NCBI GenBank assembly: GCA_963752815.1
Contig: CAVVZI010000015.1
Coordinates: 992,001 to 1,056,000, forward strand
Direction of reading: 5' to 3'
DNA: 64,000 nt
Source: Sva-07 sp963752815
GTDB taxonomy: Bacteria; Actinomycetota; Acidimicrobiia; Acidimicrobiales; Ilumatobacteraceae
The translations under genes were made by a program, and so were the position numbers. The notes under the pieces were generated by a model that was not told the origin of the DNA, searched no databases, and saw nothing but the letters and a program-made list of their open reading frames with translations. Shown one piece after another: positions 29,327 through 39,193 of the stretch (position 1 is the stretch's first letter; every line of letters starts with the position of its first letter).

Positions 29327-32300
29327 GTGGTGACGACGCGCGGCCGGGACTCCCAAGGTGCGTCACGCGGCGCGATCCTGGCCAGCTATGTCCCGCGTCT
29401 CGTCGAGGACGTCCAGCGCGGAGGTTCGAGCGACGGTCTGCTGATCTTCGACGGCACCCTCGTGTCGGCCGACATCAGCGGCTTCACGGCGCTCTCCGAA
29501 CGTCTTGCGGGTCTGGGCCACGAAGGAGCCGAGGAGCTGACCGATCTGCTGAACCGCTGCTTCGGCCAGATGATCGAGGCGTGCGAGGAGCGGGGTGGCG
29601 ACATCGTCAAGTTCGGTGGCGACGCGCTGCTCGTGCTGTTCACCGACGATGACCACGCCCGCCGGTCGGTGGCGGCGATGGAACGCATGCGCTCGATCGT
29701 CGCCCAGGGCTGGTCGACGAACTCGGTGCGGCACGTCCGACTGGGCATCTCGCAGGGGGCGCATTCGGGTCTGTTCGGCTTCTCGCTGGTCGACGGTGGC
29801 CACCTCGAGCTGCTCGTGGGTGGGCCGGCGGTGTCGCGAACGGTCGACTTCGAAGCGGCGGCCGATCGCGGGCAGATCCTGCTCAGTCCGACCACGGCCA
29901 GCTTGGTTCCCGACGGCTGGCTCGGCAGACCGTCGGCCGACGGCGCCCGGCCTCTCCGTCGAGGGATCGCCGAGGTCGGCTCCGTGGGCCTCCGTCCGCT
30001 CGAGGCCCGGCGCGGCATCGACGGGCTCGATCGATATCTCGCCACCCCGTTGATCGAGCAGGTGCTCTCGAACGCGGATGGGGAGCACCGGCAGGTGGCG
30101 ATCGCGTTCGTCAACGCGGGTGGCACCGACGACCTGTACTTCGCCGAAGGTCCCGAGGCGTTGCACGAGGCGTGTCAGGCGGTGGCCGACAACGTGCGCG
30201 AGGTGCTGCGAGCGCATCCCGTGCATCTGCTGGCGAGCGATGCGTACTCCAACGGTACGAAGATGATCCTGACCGCCGGCGCACCGGTGTCGACCGATGC
30301 CGACGACGACCATCTGCTGCTCGCGCTGCACGATCTCTTCTCGCGGCCATCGCCCCTGCCGCTGCGGGCCGGCGCCAACCGGGGCCATGTGTACGTCGGC
30401 GATCTCGGGAGCACGACGCGCCGGACCTTCACGGTGATGGGCGATGCGGTCAACCTCGCGGCACGATTGATGCAGAAGGCGAGGCCGGGCGAGATCGTCG
30501 TGTCGGCCTCGATCCTCGAGCGCGCCCGAACGACGTTCCACGCCGACCCGCTGGAACCGTTCCTGGTCAAGGGCAAGTCCAAGCCGATCGCCGCCGCCCT
30601 GCTCGGCGACCCGATCGGTCACCGGCGTGACGACGGGGAGTCGCCCGAACAGACGGGAATCGTCGAGTTCGTGGGCCGAGCGGCGGAGCTGGAGTCGATC
30701 GACCACCTCGCCTGTGGAGCGCTCGAGGGCCTCGGTGCCGTCGTCGAGATCACGGGGGAGGCCGGCATCGGCAAGAGCCGGCTCGTCCGCGAGGCGCTGA
30801 CCCGCCGGCCGGAACTGACACGTCACGCCTTCCGTGGGGGCCAGTACGCCAAGAACTCCCCGTACTTCGTGATCCGGGTGTTCCTGCGCGAGCTGATCGC
30901 CGTAGCGGAATCGGACGACCCGCGAACGGTCGGCGCCCGGCTGCGATCATGGGTGGGTTCGAACGCCCCGGAGTTGACGAGCTGGTTGCCGCTGTTGGCC
31001 ATCGCCGTCGGGGCCGAGGTCGACACGACGCCCGAGGTCGATCGGCTCGGCGAGGACTTCCGTCGGGAGCGCCTGCTCGCAGTCGTGGCGGATGCCATCG
31101 ACGTCGCACTCGGTGACCGCGTCGCGCTGATCGCGGAGGACGTCCATCTCTTCGACAGCGCATCGCAGGACGTGATCGCGCGGCTGGCACGCCGGGCCGC
31201 TGACCGGGCGTGGCTCGTCGTGCTCGTCCATCGCGGTGAACTCGACCTCGGTTTGGAGTCGGCACGGCGGCGCGAAACGATCGACCTGGAGGCGCTCACC
31301 GCCGACGACGCCCGCCGGCTGGCCGAGGTGGCGACGAGGATCGCCGGTTCCACGGATCATGTCGCCGACGCACGGCAGATCGAGCGCTTGGCGGATCGGG
31401 CCGGCGGTCATCCGCTGTACCTGCTGGAACTGCTGTCGGCCGGTCTCGACGCGGAGCACGACGAGGCGCTCCCCGAGTCGATCGAGTCGCTCGTCACCAC
31501 CAGGATCGACAAGCTTCCGGCGCAGGATCGCGTCCTGCTCCGCGAGGCGTCGGTGGCCGGGCTGGTGATCGACACGACGCTGATCGCCGAGTCATTCGAC
31601 CGGCCGGACCTCGTTGCGCCGGACCGATGGCACGCGCTCGGGGACTTCCTCGAGCACCGCGGGGGCGACCGGTTCCGTTTCCGCCACGACCTGTACCGGG
31701 CGGTGGCGTACGAGGGTCTGGCCTACCGCCGCCGGCGCCACGTGCATCGAGCGCTCGGGCACACGCTCGAGCGGCGGCACGAGGGGGATCTCGCCCGCGT
31801 CGCGCCGCTGCTGTCGACCCACTTCGATCGAGGGCGCGACGACGACCGAGCATGGACGTATTCGGTGCTCGCCGCGGACACGTCCCGGGCCGGGTACGCC
31901 AACGACGAGGCGGTGATGCTGTACCGACGCGCGCTCGATCACGCCGGGGCCGCCGCGCCCGCCGAGCCGGAGGAGGTCGCCCGCGTCGCCGAGGCGCTGG
32001 CCGATGTGTACGTGCTGAGCGCGAGGTACTCGGCGGCGGTCGAGGCGTATCAATACAGCCGTCGCGCCAACCGTGCGAGCATCTCGCGCGAGGCGCGGAT
32101 GCTCCGCAAGATCGGCTCCGTGCGCGAACGCGAGGGTCAGTTCTCCCAGGCCCTGCGGTGGTACTCACGAGCGCAACGGCGAATCATCGACCTTCCAGTC
32201 GGACCGGACCGGAGTCACGAGGAGGCCGAGACAGCGCTGTCCCGGGCGGGCACGCTGAACCGACAGGGTCGGAACCGTGCAGAGCGCCCGATTCGCGGAG

Positions 32301-33231
32301 TTGGCGGCATCGGCGGCCGAGGCCTGCCGACGATCGGGTCGGTTTGGCCCGCGCCTACAACATCCTCGAGGTGGCCTACAGCGTGCTCGGGCGACCCGAG
32401 GCGTCCGAATTCGCTCAGAAGGCTCTGGAGATGTACACCGGGCAGCGGCGACCTCGTCGGCGAGGCGAACGTGTTGAACAACCTCGGGGTGCAGTCGTAC
32501 TACTCCGGGCGATGGGCGGACGCGGTCGACTACTACGGACGCAGTCGGGATCTCCGGCGGCAGGCAGGTGACTGGTCGGCGAAGGGATCGCGGCGAACAA
32601 TCTCGCCGAGGTGTTGTCGCTGCAGGGACGGTACGACGATGCGGCCGACCTGTTCGACTTCGCGCAGCGCACGTGGGAGACGGCCGGACACGTGTGGGCG
32701 TCGCGTTCGCCATGGCCAATCTCGCGTTGGTGCAAGCGCGGTCCGGCGAACCGCGCGCCGGGCTCGCCACACTCGGGTCGGCCCGATTCCTCTCGCTGGA
32801 ACTCGGCGCGTCCGGCGCTTCGTCTGGAGATGGACGTTCGCCGCATCGAGTGCCTGCTCCTCGATCGCCAGTTCGAACGTGCGCTCGCCGAAGCGGTGCC
32901 GCTGTGCGACGAGCTCGACGCCCATCACGAAGGCGACGACGAGTTGACCACCCAACTGCTCCCGTTGCTCGCGCTCGCCCAGTGGGCCACCGGCGACACC
33001 GCCGCATCCGAGGTGACCCTGAGTCGCACGGTGCAACAGGCCGAGGCGGAGTCGAACCACTACGTGGCGGCGCTCGCCTCGCTGCTCGATGCCGAGTTGG
33101 CGGCGACGCGGGGTGTCGATCCTGCCGCGGCCCTCGACCGTGCCTACGACGTGCTCGACCAGTTGGGGCTGGTCGCGTTGCCAGCGGTCGTCGCCGTGGT
33201 GTTTCCCGACCTCTCTCTGCGGCGTGGGTGA
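29327..33231 (+). CDS. Tandem class III nucleotidyl cyclase - AAA ATPase - TPR regulator (six indels)
   Basis: About 1300 residues after correction; GTG 29327 start. Cyclase half 1 has SADISGFTALSE and FGGDALLVLF, the two metal Asp sites. Half 2 (about residues 240-420) lacks the first Asp but ends GDAVNLAARLMQ, the transition-state Asn/Arg site. Then an AAA/STAND ATPase (ITGEAGIGKSRLV; VALIAEDVHLFD) and TPR repeats to the C-terminus. Indels cluster at 32279-32806. Architecture matches LuxR-like/adenylate cyclase STAND regulators; the product may be cAMP. The start lies 31 bases after the giant-protein stop. Confidence 0.85.
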
Positions 33232-33263
33232 CGTCGCGATTCGGGCCACTAGCCTCGGGCGCC

Positions 33264-33824
33264 ATGGCTACGACGTTTCCGCCGCTCGACGGCTCCGCTC
33301 CCAAGACGCAACAGTTCGACGAAGCGCCCGAAATGGGTATCGACCCGGCCAAGCGCTACACGGCCACGCTCGACACGTCGCTCGGCGAGATCGTGATCGC
33401 GCTCGATGCGCTGAAGGCCCCCAAGACGGTCAACAACTTCGTCTTCCTGGCGTTGCACCACTACTACGACGGTGTGATCTTCCACCGCATCATCAACGGT
33501 TTCATGTGCCAGGGCGGCGACCCGACCGGCACCGGCCGCGGCGGCCCCGGCTACAAGTTCGAAGACGAACTGCCCAAGCCGCGCGAGTACCAGATCGGCT
33601 CGGTGGCGATGGCCAACGCCGGCCCGCACACGAACGGCAGCCAGTTCTTCCTGGTGTCGGGCTCGTCGGGCGTCGGCCTGCCGCCGCAGTACAGCCTGTT
33701 CGGCCAGATCGTGAAGGGTCTCGACGTCCTCGACACGATGCAGAACGTGCCGACCGGCGGCGGCGACAAGCCGAAGACCGACGTGGTGATCAACTCGGTC
33801 GCCATCACCGTCGCCGACGACTGA
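33264..33824 (+). CDS. Cyclophilin-type peptidyl-prolyl isomerase
   Basis: 186 residues. The cyclophilin core is intact: FVFLALHHYYDGVIFHRIINGFMCQGGDPTGTG, GSVAMANAGPHTNGSQFFLV and YSLFGQIVKGLDVLD. The catalytic Arg and the FxxxxQGG motif are present. It has no signal peptide, so it is cytosolic, PpiB-like. ATG 33264 is supported by the length of the usual N-terminal extension seen in actinobacterial homologues. Confidence 0.92.
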   Translation: MATTFPPLDGSAPKTQQFDEAPEMGIDPAKRYTATLDTSLGEIVIALDALKAPKTVNNFVFLALHHYYDGVIFHRIINGFMCQGGDPTGTGRGGPGYKFEDELPKPREYQIGSVAMANAGPHTNGSQFFLVSGSSGVGLPPQYSLFGQIVKGLDVLDTMQNVPTGGGDKPKTDVVINSVAITVADD

Positions 33825-33840
33825 CGTCAGCGGCGCCACG

Positions 33841-35036
33841 ATGGCGCGAACAGCCGTCATCTCGCGGTCGCAGGCACGACGTATCGCGCTCGCGGCCCAG
33901 GGCTTCAACGACGCGCGGCCGAAGGGCCGCGTCGACCGCCGTCATCTCCGCCGGGTGGTCGACCGGATGGGGCTCATCCAGATCGACTCGGTCAACGTGC
34001 TCGTGCGCAGCCAGGAGCTGCCGCTGTTCGCCCGGCTCGGACCGCATCCGCGATCGCTGATCGCCGACGCCACGGCCGCGCACGAGTTGTTCGAGTTCAA
34101 CGTCCACGAGGCGTGCCACGTGCCCGTCGAACTGCACCCGAACCTGCGGTGGTACATGGCGCAGGACCACCGCTGGGGGGCGGTGGCGCGCATTCGCCGC
34201 GACCACCCGCAGCTCATCGACGACGTCCTGGCCAGGGTGCGCGACGAGGGGCCGATCGTCGCCGGTGACCTCCAGCTGCGCGTCGGCCCGAAGAGTTCGT
34301 GGTGGGACTGGGACGACGGCAAGATCGCGCTCGAGCACCTGCTCCACGCCGGCGCGTTGACCGCCGTTCGTCGCCCCTCCGACTTCGCCCGTGTCTACGA
34401 CCTCACCGAACGGGTGATCCCGAGACGAATCCTCGAACTGCCGACTCCCACGGAGCACGACGCGCGCAAGAACCTGCTCGAACTCGCGGCGCGCCATCAC
34501 GGCATCGGCACCATCGGCGACCTGGCCGACTACCACCGCCAGAAGCCGACTCATTGCCGCGTCCACCTGGCCGAGTTGGTCGAGGAGGGCCGCTTGATCG
34601 AGACCGCGGTCGAGGGATGGACGAAGCCGGCGTACATGCACCCGGACGCCGCCGTCCCGCGGCGGGTGCGTGCCCGCGCGCTGCTCAGTCCGTTCGACCC
34701 CGTGGTGTGGTTCCGGGACCGGGCGCTGCGCGTCTTCGGGTTCCACTATCGCATCGAGATCTACGTCCCGAAGCCGAAACGCCAGTACGGCTACTACGTG
34801 CTGCCGTTCCTGCTCGGTGACGAACTGGTCGCGCGGGTCGACCTGAAGGCCGATCGAGCGACCGGACGTCTTCTCGTGCAGGGCGCGTTCGGTGAACCCG
34901 GTATCGACGAGGCGTACGTCGCCGAGGAGCTGGCGGCGGAACTCGTCGACATGGCGGGCTGGCTCACGCTGCCCAGCGGCATCACCGTCGCCCCCAACGG
35001 CGACCTCGCCCCCGCCCTCCCCGTGCCGTCGCCTGA
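33841..35036 (+). CDS. YcaQ/AlkX-type winged-helix DNA glycosylase
   Basis: About 398 residues if one wobble base is missing before the TGA at 35034. As written, the frame reads on through a palindromic repeat to 35307, antisense to the next gene, which is implausible. Core motifs: LGLAAQG-type start ARRIALAAQGF, RMGLIQIDSVNVLVRSQELPLFARLG, WWDWDDGKIALEHLL and ALLSPFDPVVWFRDRALRVFGFHYRIEIYVP. Family members remove bulky or crosslinked alkyl-bases. Together with the AlkD-like gene it suggests alkylation-damage repair. Confidence 0.82.
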
Positions 35037-35040
35037 CAAA

Positions 35041-35100
35041 TCTCGTTTGCGTCGGGATTTCTGCGGACCAGTCCGCAGAAATCCCGACGCAAACGATGAT
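35041..35100. repeat. Palindromic repeat family A, copy 2
   Basis: TCTCGTTTGCGTCGGGATTT on the left is mirrored by AAATCCCGACGCAAACGATG on the right, around GTCCGC-type ends of the loop. It lies between the converging YcaQ-like (+) and MpaB-like (-) genes and most likely terminates both. The core is shared with copies at 16814 and 40861. Confidence 0.85.
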
Positions 35101-35102
35101 TG

Positions 35103-35939
35103 TCACGGGGTGGGGGAGATGGCCCAGCGGATGGTGCGGGTGACGGCGGCGCCGGCGGGCCGGACGGCGACGGCTTCGGCGACGGGGAACCACGGCAGGC
35201 GCAGCGGCAACCGGCTCCACGCCGGCATCAACGCCACCGCAGCCGCGGCGATCAGCCCGTACGCCGGGCGGGCGGCGAGCGGCAACGGCGGCTGGATCAG
35301 CAGATAGCGGGCGGCGTCGCGGGCCGCGGGTGTGGACTGCAGTTCGTGGCGGAACGACCGGAGCTGGTCGCGCAGCCCGCGCTCGGTGACCGGTGGCGCC
35401 GGCACCCCGAGCGCCCGCGCGATCACGCCGGACTGGGCGACGTACTCGTCGCGGTCGGCTCCGCGCAACGGTCGAGTGCCGTAGTGATCGTGGGCGACGA
35501 GGAAGCTGTCGAGTTCGGCGAGGTGGACCCACCGCAACAGATGCGGATCGTTGGCGGCGTACGGGCGACCGTCGTCGGCGACACCCACGACGTGCGTGTG
35601 AACGCGGCGGACGACCTCGATCGCCCGCTCCGCTTCGGCGGCCGGCCCGAACGTCGTGGCGGCGATGAAGTCGGCGGTGCGCTGCAGCCGGCCCCACGGA
35701 TCGCTGCGGTAGTCGGAGTGTTGGGCCACCCCGGCCATGGCCAGGGGATGGAGCGACTGCAGCAGCAGCGCCCGGAGCCCACCGATGAACATCGACGCGT
35801 CACCGTGCACCCGCGTGATCGGCGATCCCGGCTCGAACCACCCGGCACCATCGTGGGAAAACAGCGCGGAGCGACGGGCGTCGGAGTCGGGTCCGACGAC
35901 CCGTTCACGAACCTGCGCCCCGAGCCACGACCTGACCAT
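35103..35939 (-). CDS. MpaB-type (DUF2236) oxygenase-like protein
   Basis: 278 residues. Family marks are SALFSHDGAGWFEPGSPI, GGLRALLLQSLHPLAMAGVAQHSDYRSDPWGRLQRT and LLRWVHLAELDSFLVAHDHYG, with the conserved His residues. Members include latex-clearing-protein-like and mycophenolic-acid MpaB-type haem oxygenases and many mycobacterial proteins of unknown substrate. ATG 35939 is chosen; a longer start would overlap the divergent transporter gene. Confidence 0.8.
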   Translation of the reverse strand: MVRSWLGAQVRERVVGPDSDARRSALFSHDGAGWFEPGSPITRVHGDASMFIGGLRALLLQSLHPLAMAGVAQHSDYRSDPWGRLQRTADFIAATTFGPAAEAERAIEVVRRVHTHVVGVADDGRPYAANDPHLLRWVHLAELDSFLVAHDHYGTRPLRGADRDEYVAQSGVIARALGVPAPPVTERGLRDQLRSFRHELQSTPAARDAARYLLIQPPLPLAARPAYGLIAAAAVALMPAWSRLPLRLPWFPVAEAVAVRPAGAAVTRTIRWAISPTP

Positions 35940-35945
35940 TGCCTC

Positions 35946-37205
35946 ATGCTGCCACGGCACCGTGAGTACGCTCCGAACGTGCCAGCAGAATTCGTCGACG
36001 AGCGCGGCTCGGGCGACGAGCGGGACGAGAAGGCGCAAGGGCTGCTCGATGCGTCCGGGCGCCCGATCGATTCCCGCTCCACCGACTGGTCGATGCCTCG
36101 CTGGGTGATCCCGGCCATCGTCGTGTTCTGGGCCGGCTACGTCCTCACGTTCACGTTCCGGCACGTGTTCCACCGCTTGTCGACGTTGCTCGTGCTGCTC
36201 CTCGTGTCGCTCTTCCTCGCGCTCGCCATCGAGCCCGGCGTCAACCGGCTCGGACGACGCGGCTGGCGCCGCGGCCGCGCCACCATCTCGATCCTCCTGG
36301 GCGTGCTCATCGCGTTCTTGATCTTCGTCGCCGCGGTCGGCACGCTCGTCGGCACGCAGGTGGCCGATCTCCTGTCGCAGTCGGACGCCTACATCACCGA
36401 CACGGTCGACTTCCTCAACGACACGTTCGGCACCGAGATCGACGCGCGGGACGTGATCGACGAGTTCAACGATCCGAACGGGCGCGTGCAGCAGTTCATC
36501 GCATCACAGAGCGACAAGGCCGTGCAGGTGTCGCTGACCGTCGTCGCGGTCATCTTCCAGGCGCTCTCGGTGCTGCTGTTCACCTACTACCTCGTCGCCG
36601 ACGGCCCCCGCCTGCGGCGCGCCCTCTGCTCGCGGCTCAGACCGGCGCGCCAGGAACAGGTGCTCCAGGCATGGGAACTGGCGATCACCAAGACCGGCGG
36701 GTACCTGTACTCGCGTGCCCTGCTTGCCCTGCTGTCGGCGTTCTTCCACTGGATCGTCTTCCAGTCGATCGGCACGCCCGCGCCCATCGCGCTGGCCCTG
36801 TGGGTCGGCCTGATCAGCCAGTTCCTGCCCGTGGTCGGCACGTACCTCGCCGGCATTCTTCCCATCCTGCTGACGTTCCTCGACTCGCCACTGAAGGCGG
36901 CGATCGTCCTCGGCTTCATCGTCATCTACCAGCAGGTGGAGAACTACTTCTTCGCGCCGCGCATCACGGCGCGCACGATGGAACTCCATCCGGCCACGGC
37001 GTTCGGAGCGGCACTCGCCGGGGCCGCCCTGCTCGGTCCCGTCGGCGCGGTCCTGGCGCTCCCGGCGGCCGCGATGATGCAGGCGTTCGCCAGCGAATGG
37101 GGCCGCCGGTACGACGTGATCGACAGCCATCTCACCAACGTCCCGCCGTCGCGGCGCGACCTGCCGCCGCGCGAGGAGGGGCCGCCAGAGGTCCGCGACG
37201 GTTGA
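35946..37205 (+). CDS. AI-2E/PerM family transporter
   Basis: 419 residues (409 if it starts at GTG 35979). Eight hydrophobic spans with the family's long cytoplasmic segment between spans 3 and 4. Signature stretches are LVSLFLALAIEPGVNRLGRRG, FTYYLVADGPRLRRAL, and LVGLISQFLPVVGTYLAGILPILL with the paired loop VIYQQVENYFFAPRI. The family exports small molecules or ions; the specific substrate is not evident. The gene is divergent from the MpaB-like gene with about 6 bases between starts, so their promoters must overlap within the coding sequence. Confidence 0.85.
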   Translation: MLPRHREYAPNVPAEFVDERGSGDERDEKAQGLLDASGRPIDSRSTDWSMPRWVIPAIVVFWAGYVLTFTFRHVFHRLSTLLVLLLVSLFLALAIEPGVNRLGRRGWRRGRATISILLGVLIAFLIFVAAVGTLVGTQVADLLSQSDAYITDTVDFLNDTFGTEIDARDVIDEFNDPNGRVQQFIASQSDKAVQVSLTVVAVIFQALSVLLFTYYLVADGPRLRRALCSRLRPARQEQVLQAWELAITKTGGYLYSRALLALLSAFFHWIVFQSIGTPAPIALALWVGLISQFLPVVGTYLAGILPILLTFLDSPLKAAIVLGFIVIYQQVENYFFAPRITARTMELHPATAFGAALAGAALLGPVGAVLALPAAAMMQAFASEWGRRYDVIDSHLTNVPPSRRDLPPREEGPPEVRDG

Positions 37206-37247
37206 TCGGCTGCGCCCGGCCGGTCGTGACGTGTCACGATCAGGGGC

Positions 37248-38201
37248 ATGACGCGCTTCGATGGGGCCTTCGAGCCGATCGCGTTCTCGACGCGCAGTGG
37301 CTTCGACGAGTCGCTGTACCACGGCGCCGCGGTGGCGCTCGGTGCGGACGGCACGACGATCGCCTCGCTCGGCGACCCCGAGATCGCCGTCTATCCGCGG
37401 TCGTCGCTGAAGCCGATGCAGGCGACGGCGATGGTCGAATGCGGTCTCGAACTCCCCGGCGACCTGCTGGCGATCGTCTGCGCGAGCCACGACGGCACGG
37501 CGATGCACACGGCGGCGGTGTTGGAGGTGCTCGGCACGGTCGGACTGGACGACTCGGCGCTGCGCAACACCCCGTCGTTCGCGCTCGAGGAGGCGGCCAG
37601 GATCGATGCCGAGCGTCGCGGGGAGGGACCGACGGCGTTGCACCAGAACTGCTCGGGTAAGCACGCCGGGATGCTCGCCACGTGCTGCATCAACGGCTGG
37701 CCGATCGACGACTACCTGGACCTCGAGCATCCGCTGCAGGTGGCGATCACCGCGTCGATCGAGCAGCACGGCGCGCCCGTCGATCATGTCGGCGTCGACG
37801 GCTGTGGCGCGCCGACGCACGCCATCGGCCTGGCGGATCTCGCCCGCTCGTTCGCCTCCATCGCGCGGTCGCAGTCGGCCGTTGCCCGGTCGATGTCCGC
37901 GCGGCCCGACCTGGTCGGCGGTCGCGAACGCGATGTCACTCGATGGATGGCCGCGCTGCCGGGGCTCGTGATGAAGGACGGCGCGGACGGCGTGATGGCG
38001 GGGGCGTTCCCCGACGGCCGGGCGTTCGCGCTCAAGATCGCCAGCGGGGTCGACGGTGCACGGCAGGCCGCGACCGGGCAAGCGTTGCGCGCCCTCGGCG
38101 TGGACCTCGACGATCTTGACGGCCCGGTCCCCGCCGGTCCGCGCGTGCTTGGTCACGGCCGCGAGGTCGGGCGGATCGAGGCATTGCCGTGGAGTTCCTG
38201 A
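37248..38201 (+). CDS. L-asparaginase II-type (PF06089-like) amidohydrolase
   Basis: 317 residues. The stretches VYPRSSLKPMQATAMVECG, CASHDGTAMHTAAV and LHQNCSGKHAGMLATC, and the GVDGCGAPTHAIGL loop, are characteristic of the family related to R. etli thermolabile asparaginase. It converts asparagine to aspartate and ammonia, in the cytoplasm since no signal is present. It overlaps the next gene by 13 bases, indicating an operon with the metallo-beta-lactamase-fold gene. Confidence 0.88.
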   Translation: MTRFDGAFEPIAFSTRSGFDESLYHGAAVALGADGTTIASLGDPEIAVYPRSSLKPMQATAMVECGLELPGDLLAIVCASHDGTAMHTAAVLEVLGTVGLDDSALRNTPSFALEEAARIDAERRGEGPTALHQNCSGKHAGMLATCCINGWPIDDYLDLEHPLQVAITASIEQHGAPVDHVGVDGCGAPTHAIGLADLARSFASIARSQSAVARSMSARPDLVGGRERDVTRWMAALPGLVMKDGADGVMAGAFPDGRAFALKIASGVDGARQAATGQALRALGVDLDDLDGPVPAGPRVLGHGREVGRIEALPWSS

Positions 38202-39160
38202 CCCTCGATCCGGCGACGTTCACCTACGGCGCGGCGCAGGAGATCGCCCCGCTGGTTCGGCGGGTGATCGCGGAGAACCCGTCGAAGTTCACGTACCACG
38301 GCACCGGGACCTACATCGTCGGTGGTCGTGACGTGGTGGTGATCGATCCCGGACCGCAGCTCGACAGCCATCGCGACGCGCTGCACGCCGCCCTCGTGGG
38401 CTGCACCGTGCGGGCGATCCTCGTGACCCACTGCCACGCCGATCATTCGCCGTTGGCGGCCTGGTTGACCGCCGAGACGGGCGCGCCGACCGTCGGTTTC
38501 GGACCGCATCTCGACGATCGCTGGGACATCGGCGACGATCCGATCGAACTCGAACCCGAGACGGCGTCCGAGGTCGAGGAGGAGGGGGCGGAGGTGAAGA
38601 TCGAGGAGTCGATCGACCGCGAGTTCGTGCCGGCCGTCGTGGTGCGCACCGGCGATGTCGCGGCCGCGGCGGACGACTGGACGATGCGGGCCCTGCACAC
38701 TCCCGGGCACACCTCGAACCACACCTGTTACTCCCTCGACGACGGCGTGACCCGCACGCTGTTCACCGGCGACCACGTGATGGGTTGGAGCACGACGGTC
38801 GTCTCGCCTCCCGACGGCGACATGGCGGCGTACTTCGAGTCGCTCCGCGTGGTGGCCGGCCGCCACGACGACGTGCTCATCCCCACCCACGGCCCGCCGA
38901 TCGCCGAGCCGACGACGTTCGTCGATGGCTTGATCGCCCATCGCCTCGACCGGGAACGTCAGGTGCTCGAGGCGGTGCGCGACGGCTGCACCACGGTCGG
39001 CTCGATCGTGTTGCGTCTGTACACCGATGTCGACCAGCGGCTGCACAAACCGGCCGGGCGGAGCGTGCTGGCCCACCTCGCCAAACTCGTCGACGACGGC
39101 CGGGTCGTGGTGGTGGACGGAGGTCCGCCGCGACTCGACCGCACGTACGCTCCGACTTGA
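38189..39160 (+). CDS. Metallo-beta-lactamase fold hydrolase (LACTB2-like)
   Basis: 323 residues from GTG 38189. The metal site is THCHADHSPL, with further ligands in LHTPGHTSNHTCY and FTGDHVMGW. A C-terminal winged-helix-like tail (LYTDVDQRLHKPAGRSVLAHLAKLVDDGRV) is typical of LACTB2-type ribonuclease or hydrolase proteins. A long acidic insert (EVEEEGAEVKIEESID) interrupts the domain at residue 125-145. The substrate is uncertain: RNA, hydroxyacylglutathione or a thioester. Confidence 0.87.
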   Translation: MEFLTLDPATFTYGAAQEIAPLVRRVIAENPSKFTYHGTGTYIVGGRDVVVIDPGPQLDSHRDALHAALVGCTVRAILVTHCHADHSPLAAWLTAETGAPTVGFGPHLDDRWDIGDDPIELEPETASEVEEEGAEVKIEESIDREFVPAVVVRTGDVAAAADDWTMRALHTPGHTSNHTCYSLDDGVTRTLFTGDHVMGWSTTVVSPPDGDMAAYFESLRVVAGRHDDVLIPTHGPPIAEPTTFVDGLIAHRLDRERQVLEAVRDGCTTVGSIVLRLYTDVDQRLHKPAGRSVLAHLAKLVDDGRVVVVDGGPPRLDRTYAPT

Positions 39161-39193
39161 TCCGGTGTGCGGCCGAGATGACAGGCTGCACCG

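Noticed and set aside
18582..33231. Programmed +1 ribosomal frameshifting as explanation for the many breaks
   Set aside because: The sites share no slippery sequence or downstream structure, occur up to 23 times in one gene, and include both added and missing bases. The wobble-position pattern fits mixed alleles in the consensus much better.
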